DNA of 64,000 nucleotides. Source: Brevundimonas mediterranea (GTDB taxonomy: Bacteria; Pseudomonadota; Alphaproteobacteria; Caulobacterales; Caulobacteraceae). This document shows positions 1 through 8,648 of this stretch, piece by piece. The DNA lies in contig NZ_JACIDA010000002.1 of the NCBI RefSeq assembly GCF_014196125.1, positions 372,001-436,000 on the forward strand, read 5' to 3'. The notes below the pieces were generated by a model, which was not told the DNA's origin, ran no database searches, and was given only the letters and a program-made list of their open reading frames with translations. Each line of letters begins with the position of its first letter. Positions within the stretch are counted from its first letter, which is position 1. The position numbers and the translations under genes are program-made.

Positions 1-305
1 AGCGGCGCGACCTGATCCGCCTGCTGGCGGATCTGGGCCGCCAGGCTGTCGGTGAAGACCGAATAGTCGAAGCCGGGACCCTGGGCCGCCGCGATCACGG
101 CGCGCAGCGCCTCTTCGGACCGGGCGATGTCGGGTGCGGTCGCCGCAACGGCGGGAGCGGTCGGCGCCGGGAGGGCCGGTTGAGATTGCGCCTGGGCCGG
201 CCGGTCGAAACTGTTCGGCACGGCGCCGGCTGCGGCGCCACTGGATTGGGCGAATGCGGAGGCCGGGGCCAGAAGCAGGGCTACGGCGATCAGGGTCGAC
301 TTCAT
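1..305 (-). CDS. Secreted protein of unknown function, N-terminal part only
   Basis: The reading frame opens with ATG at 305 and runs off the left edge, so only about 101 codons are visible. It begins MKSTLIAVALLLAPASAFAQ, a clear Sec signal peptide with a likely AxA cleavage site near residue 19. An Ala/Pro/Gln-rich stretch follows to about residue 60, then a helical-looking segment (ARSEEALRAVIAAAQG). No domain can be recognised. The gene lies 13 nt downstream of the ubiB stop on the same strand, so it may be the tail of the ubiE-ubiB transcript. An envelope or periplasmic location is inferred from the signal peptide only. Confidence 0.7.
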   Translation of the reverse strand, partial: MKSTLIAVALLLAPASAFAQSSGAAAGAVPNSFDRPAQAQSQPALPAPTAPAVAATAPDIARSEEALRAVIAAAQGPGFDYSVFTDSLAAQIRQQADQVAP

Positions 306-318
306 GCGAAGGCTCCGG

Positions 319-1896
319 TCAGTGCAGATAGGGCCAGAGCGAAAGGCCCAGGGCCGTCAGGGCCGCGATGACCGCGACCATGACTGAAGCCGTCACCCAA
401 GCGGGAGTTCCCGACTTTTCGATGACCACCGTCGCCGGACGCGGCGGGTCCTGCACCAGGCGCGAGATGGCGCGCGCCGCCGCGATCATCTCGTTCAGGG
501 CGTCGCGGGCCTGGGCCTGGGGCCCCAGCTCGCGCCGGATCCAGCGTTCGACCACCGGCTGGGCGGCCTTCCACAGGTCGTGGTCGGGCTGAAGCCGGCG
601 CGCCACCCCCTCGACCGAAACCATGGTCTTCTGCAGCAGGATCAGTTCGGGCCTCAGCCGCATGTCGAACAGGGCGGTGATCTCGAACAACTGGCCCAGA
701 AGCCGGCCCATCGACACCTGGCTGGCGGCCCGGCCGATCACCGGCTCGCCCACGGCGCGCAGGGCCTGGGCGAAGGTCTCGACGGAGTGATGCGGCGGCA
801 CATAGCCGGCCTCGAAATGGACCCGGGCGATGCGGTCGTAGTCGCGGCTGATGAAGCCCCACAGGATCTCGGCCAGATAGCGCCGCTCGGCCGGCCCAAG
901 CCGCCCCACGATGCCGAAGTCGATGGCCGTCAGATGGGCCGGGGCGCTGGCGAACAGATTGCCCTCGTGCAGATCGGCGTGGAACACCCCGTGGTCCAGG
1001 GCCTGGACCAGGAAGGCCCGCACCACATTGTCGGCCAGCAGATCGACATCCAGGCCCGGCAGATCCGCCAGGGCCGGATCGGTCATGGGCAGCCCTTGCG
1101 CCCATTCCAGCGTCAGCACCCGCTTGCCCACCCCGTCCCACACCACGGCGGGGGCGGACATATAGCCGTCCTTGGCCATGACATCGGCCATCTCACTGGC
1201 GGCGGCCGCCTCAAGCCGCATGTCCAGCTCCAGATCCATCGAATTGGCGATGGTCTCGACGAAGGCCTGGGGCTCCAGCCGGCGCGACAGGGGAACCAGC
1301 CGGTACACCAGGGCGGCGCCCAGCCGCATGGCGTCCAGCCCGTCGGCGACCCGGCGCTCGACCCCCGGCCGCAGCACCTTGACCGCCACGGCCCGGCCGT
1401 CGGCCAGGGTCGCGCGGTGCGCCTGGGCCAACGACGCGGCGGCGACCGGCGGGCTCAGATCGATGAACAGGCTTTCGACCGGTCGGCCGAGGGATTTCTC
1501 GATCTCGCGCCGCGCGTCTTCCAGCGGAAAGGGCGGCAGGGCGTCCTTCAACCGGCCCAGGTCACGCGCGAATTGCAGGCCGAAGATGTCGGCGCGGGTG
1601 GCCAGGACCTGGCCCAGCTTGATCGCCACCGGCCCCAGATGTTCGAACGCCTTGCCCAGTCTCTGGCCCGGCCGGCCCTGACGCCCGTCTCGGCCGGACA
1701 GCATCTGCACCGCGCGGGCGAAGGGGCGAGCCCAGACGGGCAGCAGGGGATTGGCCTCGCGCGGGATCAGGGCGTCATGACGCGCCAGAACCCACAACCA
1801 GCCCAGCAGGCGCAGAAAGGCCGCCACAGGATTGTGCACCGCCACGGCGGCGGGGGGCGGCGGGGCCGTGCGGTAGACCCGGGTCAGATCGCCCAC
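319..1896 (-). CDS. ubiB: UbiB family protein (ubiquinone biosynthesis, ABC1/ADCK kinase fold)
   Basis: This 525-aa protein belongs to the UbiB/ABC1 atypical kinase family, needed for aerobic ubiquinone biosynthesis, probably as a membrane-associated ATPase that helps lipid intermediates reach the Ubi enzymes. Visible family marks are the KxGQ motif ([16 protein letters not shown], near residue 92), the AQAHRA segment and the [11 protein letters not shown] lysine strand, and the catalytic [10 protein letters not shown] loop near residue 305. The last 28 residues are hydrophobic, fitting the C-terminal membrane anchor of the family. The start is a GTG at 1896, overlapping the end of ubiE by 13 nt, which implies translational coupling. 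Confidence 0.95.
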   Translation of the reverse strand: MGDLTRVYRTAPPPPAAVAVHNPVAAFLRLLGWLWVLARHDALIPREANPLLPVWARPFARAVQMLSGRDGRQGRPGQRLGKAFEHLGPVAIKLGQVLATRADIFGLQFARDLGRLKDALPPFPLEDARREIEKSLGRPVESLFIDLSPPVAAASLAQAHRATLADGRAVAVKVLRPGVERRVADGLDAMRLGAALVYRLVPLSRRLEPQAFVETIANSMDLELDMRLEAAAASEMADVMAKDGYMSAPAVVWDGVGKRVLTLEWAQGLPMTDPALADLPGLDVDLLADNVVRAFLVQALDHGVFHADLHEGNLFASAPAHLTAIDFGIVGRLGPAERRYLAEILWGFISRDYDRIARVHFEAGYVPPHHSVETFAQALRAVGEPVIGRAASQVSMGRLLGQLFEITALFDMRLRPELILLQKTMVSVEGVARRLQPDHDLWKAAQPVVERWIRRELGPQAQARDALNEMIAAARAISRLVQDPPRPATVVIEKSGTPAWVTASVMVAVIAALTALGLSLWPYLH

Positions 1897-2672
1897 CCGT
1901 GGTGGATGGCGGCGATCCCGCCCGACAGATTGGTCACCGACACGCGTTTGAAGCCCGCGTCCTCGATCAGGGCCTTGAACGCCGCCTGGTCAGGGAAGCG
2001 GCGGATGCTCTCGACCAGATACTGATAGCTGTCGCGATCCTTGGCCACCCAACCGCCGATGCGGGGAATGGCGTGGAAGGACCAGGCGTCATAGGCCGCG
2101 CGGATCGGCCCTGTCGTCGGGCGCGAGAACTCCAGGCACAGGAACCGGCCGCCCGGCTTCAGCACGCGCCGCGCCTCGGCCAGGGCCTTGTCGATATGGG
2201 CCACGTTGCGGATGCCGAAACTGATCGAATAGGCGTCGACCGAGGCGTCCGGCAGCGGCAGGGCCATGGCGTCGCCGACCGACCAGCTCATCTCCGGCTC
2301 GCCGCCCTTGTGCACCCCGGCCAGGATCATCTCGGCGTTGTAGTCCAGCACGATCACCGAGGCGTCCTCGCCGCCGCGCCGCTCCTGGGCCGCGCGCGCC
2401 ATCTTGGAATAGCGCCGGGCCATGTCGCCGGTGCCGCCGGCCACGTCCAGGATGGTCTCGCCGGGCCGAGGGTTCAGCTTGGCCGCCGCCGCGTCCTTCC
2501 AGAGGCGGTGGACGCCCACGCTCATCAGGTCGTTCATGACGTCATAGCTGGAGGCGACGGAATCAAAGACCCCGCGCACCATCTTGACCTTCTCGCGCGC
2601 ATCGACGTCGCGGAAGCCGAAGGAGGAACGGTCGCCCGACGAATGCGGGCCGTGAGAGGAGGCGTCGGTCAT
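1884..2672 (-). CDS. ubiE: Ubiquinone/menaquinone C-methyltransferase UbiE
   Basis: This 262-aa SAM-dependent methyltransferase performs the C-methylation of the benzoquinol ring in ubiquinone synthesis. The family signatures are visible: [20 protein letters not shown] near the N-terminus, [18 protein letters not shown], the SAM-binding [15 protein letters not shown], and [20 protein letters not shown] with [13 protein letters not shown] chose the ATG at 2672 (MTDASSHG) because the twelve upstream in-frame codons are Arg/Pro-rich and not conserved in style. The 3' end overlaps ubiB, and the Crp/Fnr gene ends 32 nt upstream on the same strand. Confidence 0.95.
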   Translation of the reverse strand: MTDASSHGPHSSGDRSSFGFRDVDAREKVKMVRGVFDSVASSYDVMNDLMSVGVHRLWKDAAAAKLNPRPGETILDVAGGTGDMARRYSKMARAAQERRGGEDASVIVLDYNAEMILAGVHKGGEPEMSWSVGDAMALPLPDASVDAYSISFGIRNVAHIDKALAEARRVLKPGGRFLCLEFSRPTTGPIRAAYDAWSFHAIPRIGGWVAKDRDSYQYLVESIRRFPDQAAFKALIEDAGFKRVSVTNLSGGIAAIHHGWAI

Positions 2673-2704
2673 GCGCGCGGGTCTAGCGCGTCGCGGGCCG
2701 CCCG

Positions 2705-3439
2705 TCACGCCTCACTAGAGCCTGATCGCGTCGCTTCCGATCCGGCTTGCGGCTGGGGCAGTTCGAGATCCTTCATCACCTCGCGCATCAGGCCGTAACA
2801 GCCGCACGACGCTTCCTCCAGCCCGTCACGGTCCAGCACCCTGACCCAGCCCCGGCCCCGCTGGATCAGGTCCTTGCCCTCCAACACGGTCCCGACCTCG
2901 GAGACCGTGGCGCGGCGCACGCCCAGCATGCCGGCGATGTCGGCCTGGGTCAGGTCGATACGGTCGTCCTCGGCCCGGTCGTGCAGGGTCAGCAGCCAAC
3001 GCGCCAGCCGCTCGTCCAGCCTGTGCTGGGCGTTGCAAGCGGCGGCCTGCTGCACCTGGGCCATCAGGCCTTCGGTGAAACGCGACAGGGCCTGGCGCAG
3101 GCCTTCGCTCTCATCCAGCGCCTCGCCGAACACCTCGGCCGAACAGCAGACGGCCACCCCGTCGCGCTGGGAGATGGCGCGACTGGCGGCGCGGGCGTTG
3201 AACGGGCCGCAGGTCACCCCGACCAGACCTTCGCGCCCGATGGCGGCGGTCTCCACCATCTTGTCGTCCGGCAGGACGGTCATCAGCGACACCACGCCCT
3301 TCAGCGGGAACCAGACCTGATCGACCGCCTCGCCGGCGTCGTACAGCATCTGGCCGCGCGCGATCTGGTGCTCGCTCAGATGAGGTTCGATCCGCTTCCG
3401 GTCGGCCGCGTCCAGGGCGGCGAGCCACAGATTGTCCAT
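2705..3439 (-). CDS. Crp/Fnr family transcriptional regulator
   Basis: This 244-aa protein has a cyclic-nucleotide-binding-like sensor domain (about residues 15-130, with [20 protein letters not shown]) and a C-terminal winged helix-turn-helix ([20 protein letters not shown], about residues 170-190). No N-terminal FNR cysteine cluster is present, so [4Fe-4S] oxygen sensing is unlikely and the ligand is unknown. An ATG at 3439 is preceded by GGAGG eight bases upstream, which makes it better than the in-frame GTG at 3445. It is divergent from phhB and upstream of ubiE on the same strand, so it may act on either; that is inference. Confidence 0.88.
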   Translation of the reverse strand: MDNLWLAALDAADRKRIEPHLSEHQIARGQMLYDAGEAVDQVWFPLKGVVSLMTVLPDDKMVETAAIGREGLVGVTCGPFNARAASRAISQRDGVAVCCSAEVFGEALDESEGLRQALSRFTEGLMAQVQQAAACNAQHRLDERLARWLLTLHDRAEDDRIDLTQADIAGMLGVRRATVSEVGTVLEGKDLIQRGRGWVRVLDRDGLEEASCGCYGLMREVMKDLELPQPQAGSEATRSGSSEA

Positions 3440-3589
3440 ATCCACTTCCTCCGCGCCAGAAACGGCGACGCTTTCGCGACGTCCGATAACGCCAGAGCTT
3501 GACTATGCGTTCCGCGACCGTCGGAGACGTTTGCGCACGCTTGCCGCGATCCGTCGGGCGCCTTACGCCGGAAGAAAAGAGGAAAGCCC

Positions 3590-3895
3590 ATGACCGACAC
3601 TCGCCTTGACGTTGCGGAAGCCCTGAAAACCCTGCCCGCCTGGTGCCCCCATGACGGCGACCGGGCGGCCATTTCGCGCAGTCTCAAGTTCGCGGATTTC
3701 AACGCCGCCTTCGGCTTCATGACCCGCGTCGCCCTGATGGCCGACAAGATGGATCACCATCCGGAATGGTCGAACGTCTATGACCGGGTCGAGGTGCTGC
3801 TGACCACCCACGACGCCGACGGCGTGACCGACAAGGACGTGACCCTGGCCCGGTTCATCGACCGCGCCGCCGGCGACATGGGAGCGATCTCGTGA
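3590..3895 (+). CDS. phhB: Pterin-4a-carbinolamine dehydratase
   Basis: This 101-aa protein is the length expected for the PCD/DCoH family, which dehydrates 4a-hydroxytetrahydrobiopterin and recycles the pterin cofactor of aromatic amino acid hydroxylases. The active-site signature [13 protein letters not shown] (residues 51-63) with its paired histidines is intact, and the [16 protein letters not shown] segment follows as usual. Its stop codon overlaps the GTG start of the next SDR gene by four bases (GTGA), so the two are translationally coupled. No phenylalanine hydroxylase gene is present in the window. Confidence 0.93.
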   Translation: MTDTRLDVAEALKTLPAWCPHDGDRAAISRSLKFADFNAAFGFMTRVALMADKMDHHPEWSNVYDRVEVLLTTHDADGVTDKDVTLARFIDRAAGDMGAIS

Positions 3896-4695
3896 GCGCC
3901 GCTTCCTCCGCCCGCCCGGGCCGCGTCGCCGGCAAGACCGTCCTGATCACCGGCGCCGCCGGCGGCCTGGGCGAGGCCATGGCCTTCATGATGGCCCGCG
4001 AAGGCGCCCGCCTGGCCCTGACCGACATCGACGGCGACCGCGCCGCCGCCCTGGCCGCCCGGATCAACGCCGAAATCCCCGGCGTCGCCTTCGCCTACGC
4101 CCACGACGTGGCCAGCGAGGCCGAATGGGAACAGGTGATCGCCGCCGCCGTCGCCGACCTGGGCGGCCTGTCGGTCCTGGTCAACAACGCCGGCGTCGGC
4201 GGCCCCCTGGCCTTCGTCGAACAGGACACGGTCGACAACTGGCAGCGTCAGTACGAGATCAATCTGCGCTCGATCATGCTGGGCGCCAAATACGCCATGC
4301 CGCACCTGCGCGCCGCCGCCCCGGCCTCGATCATCAACATCTCGTCCATCGCCGGCCTGGTCGCCGCCCCCGGCATGGGCGCCTATAACGCCACCAAGGC
4401 CGCCGTCTGGATGTACACCAAGACCCTGGCGCTCGAGGCCGCCAAGGCCGACTGGAACGTGCGCTGCAACTCGGTCCATCCGGTCTTCATCAAGACCCCG
4501 ATCCTGGATCCCTTCATCGCCATGGCCGGCGGCGACGAGGCCAAGGCTCACGAACGCCTGACCCGCGGCATCCCGCTGAAACGGATCGGCGAACCCGACG
4601 ACGTCGCCTGGTGCGTCCTCTACCTCGCCTCCGACGAGTCCAAGTTCGTCACCGGCTCCGAGTTCAAGATCGACGGGGGCATGACCGCGCAATAG
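3892..4695 (+). CDS. Short-chain dehydrogenase/reductase
   Basis: This 267-aa classical SDR should use NAD(P)H to oxidise or reduce an alcohol or ketone; the substrate cannot be told. The cofactor motif [12 protein letters not shown] lies near residue 20, LVNNAGVGG near residue 98, the catalytic Ser in IINISSIAG, and the YNATK Tyr/Lys pair near residue 163. The acidic D after the second strand (LTDIDGDRA) favours NAD(H). The C-terminus [10 protein letters not shown] is typical of the 3-beta/17-beta hydroxysteroid dehydrogenase-like group. The GTG start overlaps the phhB stop, and a hairpin overlaps its own stop codon. Confidence 0.9.
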   Translation: MSAASSARPGRVAGKTVLITGAAGGLGEAMAFMMAREGARLALTDIDGDRAAALAARINAEIPGVAFAYAHDVASEAEWEQVIAAAVADLGGLSVLVNNAGVGGPLAFVEQDTVDNWQRQYEINLRSIMLGAKYAMPHLRAAAPASIINISSIAGLVAAPGMGAYNATKAAVWMYTKTLALEAAKADWNVRCNSVHPVFIKTPILDPFIAMAGGDEAKAHERLTRGIPLKRIGEPDDVAWCVLYLASDESKFVTGSEFKIDGGMTAQ

Positions 4696-4720
4696 GGCGT
4701 GAACGCCCTATTGCTTTCTT
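4691..4720 (+). terminator. Rho-independent terminator overlapping the SDR stop codon
   Basis: A near-perfect hairpin (AATAGGGCG, loop TGAA, CGCCCTATT) is followed by GCTTTCTT. The stop codon TAG at 4693-4695 sits in the left arm, so the translating ribosome would mask the hairpin until release. It marks the end of the phhB-SDR transcript. Confidence 0.7.
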
Positions 4721-4724
4721 AGGG

Positions 4725-4844
4725 GGCCTATCGCGCTTCGCGCTGCATGAGGCCAGGGAGTCTCTTTTCGGCCTATCGCGCTTCGCGCTGCATGAGGCCA
4801 GGGAGTCTCTTTTCGGCCTATCGCGCTTCGCGCTGCATGAGGCC
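4725..4844. repeat. Three direct copies of a 30-bp palindromic repeat, 45-bp period
   Basis: Identical 30-bp units occupy 4725-4754, 4770-4799 and 4815-4844, separated by 15-bp spacers. Each unit is an imperfect palindrome with GGCC ends and a GCGCTTCGCGC core. In reverse complement it carries the CTC(A)NGCAGCGCGAAG and CGATAGGCC arms that reappear at 31647-31754 and 32725-32754. The period is a multiple of three. The copies sit between the SDR terminator and tRNA-Arg. The remaining bases to 4960 show nothing that I can assign. Confidence 0.9.
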
Positions 4845-4960
4845 AGGGGGCGCCCGGCGGCGGCGGTTGGAAGACAGTCATCCGACCGTCTTGCGCGCAT
4901 TCGGGATTGAGACCGCCCGCCGCTTGCTGTAAGCGGCCTCTTCGGCGTCACGCCGACCAC

Positions 4961-5037
4961 GCACCCGTAGCTCAGCTGGATAGAGTACTGCCCTCCGAAG
5001 GCAGGGGTCACAGGTTCGAATCCTGTCGGGTGCGCCA
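4961..5037 (+). tRNA. tRNA-Arg, anticodon CCG
   Basis: The 77-nt cloverleaf is complete. The acceptor arms GCACCCG and CGGGTGC pair, the D arm contains AGCTCAGCTGGATAGAG, the anticodon stem CTGCC/GGCAG encloses the loop CTCCGAA with anticodon CCG, and the T arm reads ACAGGTTCGAATCCTGT. The discriminator is G and the 3' CCA is encoded (5035-5037). It reads CGG arginine codons. No integrase gene or attachment-site repeat was seen next to it. Confidence 0.97.
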
Positions 5038-5181
5038 TCTTCTCGTGCATGATCCCGAAAGGCGGATCTATGAGGACCGGCGCCACGCCGAGCCACCAGA
5101 TCTTGGTCGCCGGATCGCACCCTAGCAGCACGGTTCATTGAGAGCGCCCGTCGGTTGAACCTAGGCCCCGACGCAACTCCT

Positions 5182-5221
5182 AGAGGATTGACAGCCGCCA
5201 CCGGTTGAGTCTCAATCCTCT
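5182..5221. promoter_or_regulatory. 10-bp inverted repeat upstream of the lipoprotein gene
   Basis: AGAGGATTGA (5182-5191) and TCAATCCTCT (5212-5221) are perfect reverse complements separated by 20 bases. The second arm ends 10 bases before the GGAGG ribosome site of the lipoprotein gene. It could be an operator or a leader hairpin; the sequence does not decide between them. Confidence 0.4.
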
Positions 5222-5245
5222 CGCAACCTTTGGAGGCAAATCGTG

Positions 5246-5581
5246 ATGAGAACCGCGTTCTTCTGCACTGCCGTCGCCGCTTTCGCGCTGTCCGGCTGCG
5301 CGGCCCACACCGGCGGGGCGGCGTCCGTGGCCATCTCGGCCACAGACTATTCCAGCTTGTCGTGCGAGACCTCCCGTACCGAGCTGACCGAGGCCCGCGC
5401 CCGGAAAGGCGACCTGACGCGCCGTGAGAGCCACGCCGCTTTGGTTGACGTCAACGGCGTCTCCCGGTCGACAGTCTGGCGGGGATCGGCCTTCGGCGCC
5501 GAGTTGGAGGGCAAGCTGGCCCAGGCGAAGGTCGAGGTGGAGACCCTAGAACGGAGCATCCAGGCGCGCTGTAACGGCTGA
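5246..5581 (+). CDS. Small lipoprotein of unknown function
   Basis: The predicted protein has 111 residues and starts MRTAFFCTAVAAFALSGC, a lipoprotein signal peptide with the lipobox ALSGC, so the mature form should begin at the Cys near residue 18 and be lipid-anchored. The rest is polar, with a predicted helical C-terminal part (AELEGKLAQAKVEVETLERS) resembling a short coiled coil, and two further cysteines. TGGAGG at 5231-5236 sets the ATG at 5246; a GTG one codon upstream is less well spaced. It stands alone, and I recognise no family. Confidence 0.75.
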   Translation: MRTAFFCTAVAAFALSGCAAHTGGAASVAISATDYSSLSCETSRTELTEARARKGDLTRRESHAALVDVNGVSRSTVWRGSAFGAELEGKLAQAKVEVETLERSIQARCNG

Positions 5582-5692
5582 TCCCCATCAGGATCGGACA
5601 GAAGCGCCCGGACGCCCCCACCCTGCATCGCCGACCTGCTCTTGCGCTGGCCGGGTTGGGCTGTTTCGGATTTTGCGACTTGAGGAAAAGGC

Positions 5693-5983
5693 TCAACCTT
5701 CCCCTAGGATCCCGTCCAGCCGGGCCGTCAGTTCCGCCTCGTCCAGCCCCTCGACCTCGACCATCTTCAGCCGCGACTGGCCGCCGCGCGCCAGATCGAC
5801 CGACGACTTCGACACCCCCAGCGCCTTGGCCAGGAACTTGACCAGGGCGGCGTTGGCCTCGCCGTCCACCGGCCGGGCGCGCAGCCGCACCTTCAGCACC
5901 GGCCGGCCCTCGGCGTCGACGTCCCAGCCGTCGATCCGGTCGCTGGAGGCGCCGGGCTGAAGCTTGATCGGCAGTCGGGCCAT
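5693..5983 (-). CDS. DUF167 (YggU/UPF0235) family protein
   Basis: This 96-aa protein matches the small DUF167 family in length and style: KLQPGASSDRIDGW at the N-terminus, LKVRLRARPVDGEANAALVK in the middle, and the helix FLAKALGVSKSSVDL followed by the GGQSRLKMVEVEG strand. The molecular function of the family is unknown. It lies downstream of etfA on the same strand, but an inverted repeat with a T tract between them (6001-6032) suggests a separate transcript. Confidence 0.9.
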   Translation of the reverse strand: MARLPIKLQPGASSDRIDGWDVDAEGRPVLKVRLRARPVDGEANAALVKFLAKALGVSKSSVDLARGGQSRLKMVEVEGLDEAELTARLDGILGEG

Positions 5984-6000
5984 TCGGTCCCCGCAGAATG

Positions 6001-6032
6001 CAGAAAGGGCGCGACGTCCGGCGTCGCGCCCT
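6001..6032 (-). terminator. Terminator downstream of etfA
   Basis: AGGGCGCGACG (6006-6016) and CGTCGCGCCCT (6022-6032) form an 11-bp stem with a 5-nt loop. Read on the minus strand the stem is followed by TTTCTGC, so it should end the etfBA transcript 53 bases after the etfA stop. Confidence 0.7.
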
Positions 6033-6084
6033 CCCCTTATCGGATAATTCCCCGGCGATCAGCCCAGGGCCTCAGCCCAAAGCC

Positions 6085-7014
6085 TCAACCCAGGGCGGCC
6101 ATCAATTCCGGCACAACGGTCTTGTAGTCGCCGACCAGACCATAGTCCGCGACCTGGAAGATCGGGGCGTCCGGGTCCTTGTTGATGGCGACGATGGTCT
6201 TGGAGTCCTTCATCCCCGCCAGGTGCTGGATGGCCCCCGAAATGCCGATGGCGATATACAGGGCCGGGGCCACCACCTTGCCGGTCTGACCGACCTGGTA
6301 GTCGTTGGGGGCGTAGCCGGCGTCGACCGCCGCGCGCGAGGCGCCGATGGCGGCGCCCAGCTTGTCGGCCAGGGGCTCCATCACGGCGTGGAACTCGTCC
6401 GCCGAGCCCAGGGCGCGACCGCCCGAGACCACGATCTTGGCGGCGCCCAGGTCCGGGCGGTCCGACTTGACCATTTCTTCCGAGACAAAGGCCGTCTTGG
6501 GCGCATCGGCGCCGGCGACCCTCTCGACCGGGGCGGACCCGCCCTCAGCCGCAGCGGCGAAGGCCGTCGGACGCACGGTGATCACCTTCTTGGCGTCCGC
6601 CGACTGGACCGTCTCCAGGGCGTTGCCGGCGTAGATCGGCCGCACGAACGTATCGGCCGACACCACCTCGATGATGTCCGAGATCGGGGCGACGTCCAGC
6701 TTGGCGGCGATCCGGGGCGCGAAATTCTTCCCGTCCGTCGAGGCCGGCGTCAGGATGGCGTCGTAGCCGGCGGCCAGGGGCACGACGGTGTCGGTGACCG
6801 CCTCGGCCAGGCCATGGCCCAGGCCGGCGCTCTCGGCCAGCAGCACCTTGCGCACGCCCGCGATCTTGGACGCGGCGTCAGCAGCGGCCTGCGCCCCCTG
6901 CCCGACGACCAGGACGTCCACGTCGGACGACAGGCCCAGGGCGGCGGTCACGGTCTTGTGGGTGGTGTCGCGAACGGTCGAACCGTCGTGATCGGCGATG
7001 ACGAGGACAGCCAT
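6085..7014 (-). CDS. etfA: Electron transfer flavoprotein, alpha subunit
   Basis: This 309-aa subunit binds the FAD of ETF, which passes electrons from acyl-CoA and other flavin dehydrogenases to ETF:ubiquinone oxidoreductase. The N-terminal domain starts [12 protein letters not shown]. The C-terminal FAD domain shows [14 protein letters not shown], the [20 protein letters not shown] segment and [13 protein letters not shown] followed by [16 protein letters not shown], all typical. The ATG at 7014 lies 1 nt after the etfB stop, so the two subunits are co-transcribed and probably coupled. A dehydrogenase partner is not encoded nearby. Confidence 0.96.
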   Translation of the reverse strand: MAVLVIADHDGSTVRDTTHKTVTAALGLSSDVDVLVVGQGAQAAADAASKIAGVRKVLLAESAGLGHGLAEAVTDTVVPLAAGYDAILTPASTDGKNFAPRIAAKLDVAPISDIIEVVSADTFVRPIYAGNALETVQSADAKKVITVRPTAFAAAAEGGSAPVERVAGADAPKTAFVSEEMVKSDRPDLGAAKIVVSGGRALGSADEFHAVMEPLADKLGAAIGASRAAVDAGYAPNDYQVGQTGKVVAPALYIAIGISGAIQHLAGMKDSKTIVAINKDPDAPIFQVADYGLVGDYKTVVPELMAALG

Positions 7015-7015
7015 A

Positions 7016-7780
7016 TTACAGCGCTCCCACGGACTTGAGCTTGGAAACCAGTTCGGCGGCATCGGCCACCTTGACGCCGGCCGACCGCTTGGGCGGCTCG
7101 GTGACCTTCAGGACCTTCAGACGGTCGGCGACATCGACGCCATAGTCGGCGACCGCCTTGACGGCGATCTCCTTCTTCTTGGCCTTCATGATGTTGGGCA
7201 GAGAGGCGTAGCGCGGCGTGTTCAGCCGCAGGTCCACCGTCACCACCGCCGGCAGGTCGGCCGCCAGGGTCTGCAGACCGCCGTCGACCTCGCGCGTCAC
7301 CGTCGCCTTGCCGCCTTCGATCACCAGTTTCCCGGCGAAGGTCGCCTGGGGCCAGTCCAGCAGGGCGGCCAGCATCTGGCCCACCGCATTATTGTCGCCG
7401 TCGATCGACTGTTTGCCCATCAGCACCAGGTCGGGCTTTTCTTCCTCGACCACAGCCTTCAGCAGCTTGGCGACCGCCAGCGGCTCCAGGTCCGTGTCCG
7501 ACTGGATCAGTATCCCCCGATCCGCGCCCATGGCCAGGGCGGTGCGGATGGTTTCCTGGGCCTGGGTCACGCCGATGGAGACCACGACGATCTCGGTCGC
7601 GGTGCCGGCGGCGTGATGTTCCTTGCCTTCCTTCAGACGAACCGCCTCTTCGACGGCGATTTCGTCGAAGGGATTCATGCTCATCTTGACGTTGGCCAGA
7701 TCGACGCCGGACTGGTCAGCCTTGACGCGGGCCTTGACGTTATAGTCGATCACCCGTTTGACGGGGACGAGAACCTTCAT
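7016..7780 (-). CDS. etfB: Electron transfer flavoprotein, beta subunit
   Basis: This 254-aa subunit carries AMP and docks the donor dehydrogenases in the ETF heterodimer. It starts [16 protein letters not shown] at the ATG at 7780; fifty upstream in-frame codons are Arg-rich and unlike the family. Family marks are [30 protein letters not shown] and the ETF-beta signature around [29 protein letters not shown]. It is the first gene of the etfBA pair. Confidence 0.96.
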   Translation of the reverse strand: MKVLVPVKRVIDYNVKARVKADQSGVDLANVKMSMNPFDEIAVEEAVRLKEGKEHHAAGTATEIVVVSIGVTQAQETIRTALAMGADRGILIQSDTDLEPLAVAKLLKAVVEEEKPDLVLMGKQSIDGDNNAVGQMLAALLDWPQATFAGKLVIEGGKATVTREVDGGLQTLAADLPAVVTVDLRLNTPRYASLPNIMKAKKKEIAVKAVADYGVDVADRLKVLKVTEPPKRSAGVKVADAAELVSKLKSVGAL

Positions 7781-7895
7781 GGGTCTATCCGTGAATTCGC
7801 CTGAATGTAGGGGCAGGACATGGAGCGGTCGCGAAGGCCTGTCAACGTAACGCGGGGTCAAGCTCCCGTGCAAAACCCGCCTAACGGATCCTGAG

Positions 7896-8240
7896 ATGAA
7901 GCGTTTCCTGACCTTTCCCCGCCTGGCCATGATCTTCTTCGCCCTGTTCGGCGTCGCCGTGGCGGGGGTTTTCGCGGTCCAGGCCTATTGGGTCGCGCCG
8001 GGCGAACGCTGCGAGGCGGCGGGCAAATGGTACGACATGGAAAACCGCATCTGCGCCCAGCCCATCTCCATCGCCCAGATCACCGGCCGCCCCAACGGCG
8101 TCTCCCGCGCCCAGGCCTCGGACGAAAAGAACCGCGAACTGATCCGCATCGAGGACGAACTCGCCGCCCAGGACCGCGCCCGCGCCGCCGAAATCACCCG
8201 CCAGAAGGCGGCGCTCAACGCGGCCAGACCGGCGACCTGA
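7896..8240 (+). CDS. Single-pass membrane protein of unknown function
   Basis: The predicted 114-aa protein opens [20 protein letters not shown] and has one N-terminal transmembrane segment (about residues 9-32). A short external part has two cysteines ([15 protein letters not shown]) that could form a disulfide, and the C-terminus is a charged helix ([18 protein letters not shown]). The topology suggests a periplasmic C-terminal part. I know no function. It is divergent from etfB and is followed by a palindromic intergenic element. Confidence 0.7.
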   Translation: MKRFLTFPRLAMIFFALFGVAVAGVFAVQAYWVAPGERCEAAGKWYDMENRICAQPISIAQITGRPNGVSRAQASDEKNRELIRIEDELAAQDRARAAEITRQKAALNAARPAT

Positions 8241-8248
8241 TCGGATAA

Positions 8249-8486
8249 CGTCACCTCTCCGCGCGCGAAGGCGCGGGGAACCAGACCCTCTCCCGCTTGC
8301 GGGAGAGGTGGCCCGGCGTTCGCGAAGCGAACCAGGGTCGGAGAGGGAAGTGTCTCTCAAAAGAAGACTTCCCCCATCGTCAGCCGTCTCGCTCCGCTCG
8401 ACGAGCTGACACTTCCCCCGCAAGCGGGGGAAGGTCTGTGACCAGGATTCACCTCCCCCTTCGCCTTCGCGCGCGGAGAGGTGACG
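8249..8486. repeat. Composite palindromic element with 25-bp terminal inverted repeats
   Basis: Positions 8249-8273 and 8462-8486 are exact reverse complements (beginning CGTCACCTCTCCGCGCGCG). Between them lie further palindromes: CTCTCCCGCTTGCGGGAGAG near 8289, GTTCGCGAAGCGAAC near 8319, and CTTCCCCCGCAAGCGGGGGAAG near 8412. No open frame with coding character was seen. The block fills most of the 408-bp gap between the flanking genes; the rest of the gap to 8648 holds only the Shine-Dalgarno GGGGGAC before the next start. Confidence 0.85.
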
Positions 8487-8648
8487 CCGCCCTCTCTTCT
8501 TTCGTCATGTATGGACGGTGCGCCCCCTACCGCCGCACCGCTTCCGCTCGCCCCGCCTGACGAGCGACCGTCTTGCCCGTCCCCTAACGCCCGTCTACCC
8601 TAGGGACCGGCCACGCCGCCCGGAGGTTGCGGCCGAAGGGGGACTTCT

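Noticed and set aside
580..2025. 481-codon plus-strand frame opposite ubiB
   Set aside because: It is a mirror of ubiB with His/Gln/Gly-rich composition and no recognisable fold.
4725..4844. CRISPR-like array (three 30-bp repeats with 15-bp spacers)
   Set aside because: The spacers are identical and too short, there are no cas genes, and the repeats recur singly elsewhere.
4747..4932. Small open frames across the 45-bp repeats ([14 protein letters not shown] type)
   Set aside because: They exist only because the repeat period is a multiple of three; there is no ribosome site or coding character.
4961..5246. Integration site at tRNA-Arg
   Set aside because: No integrase, no repeat of the tRNA 3' end and no foreign composition were visible in the next several kilobases.
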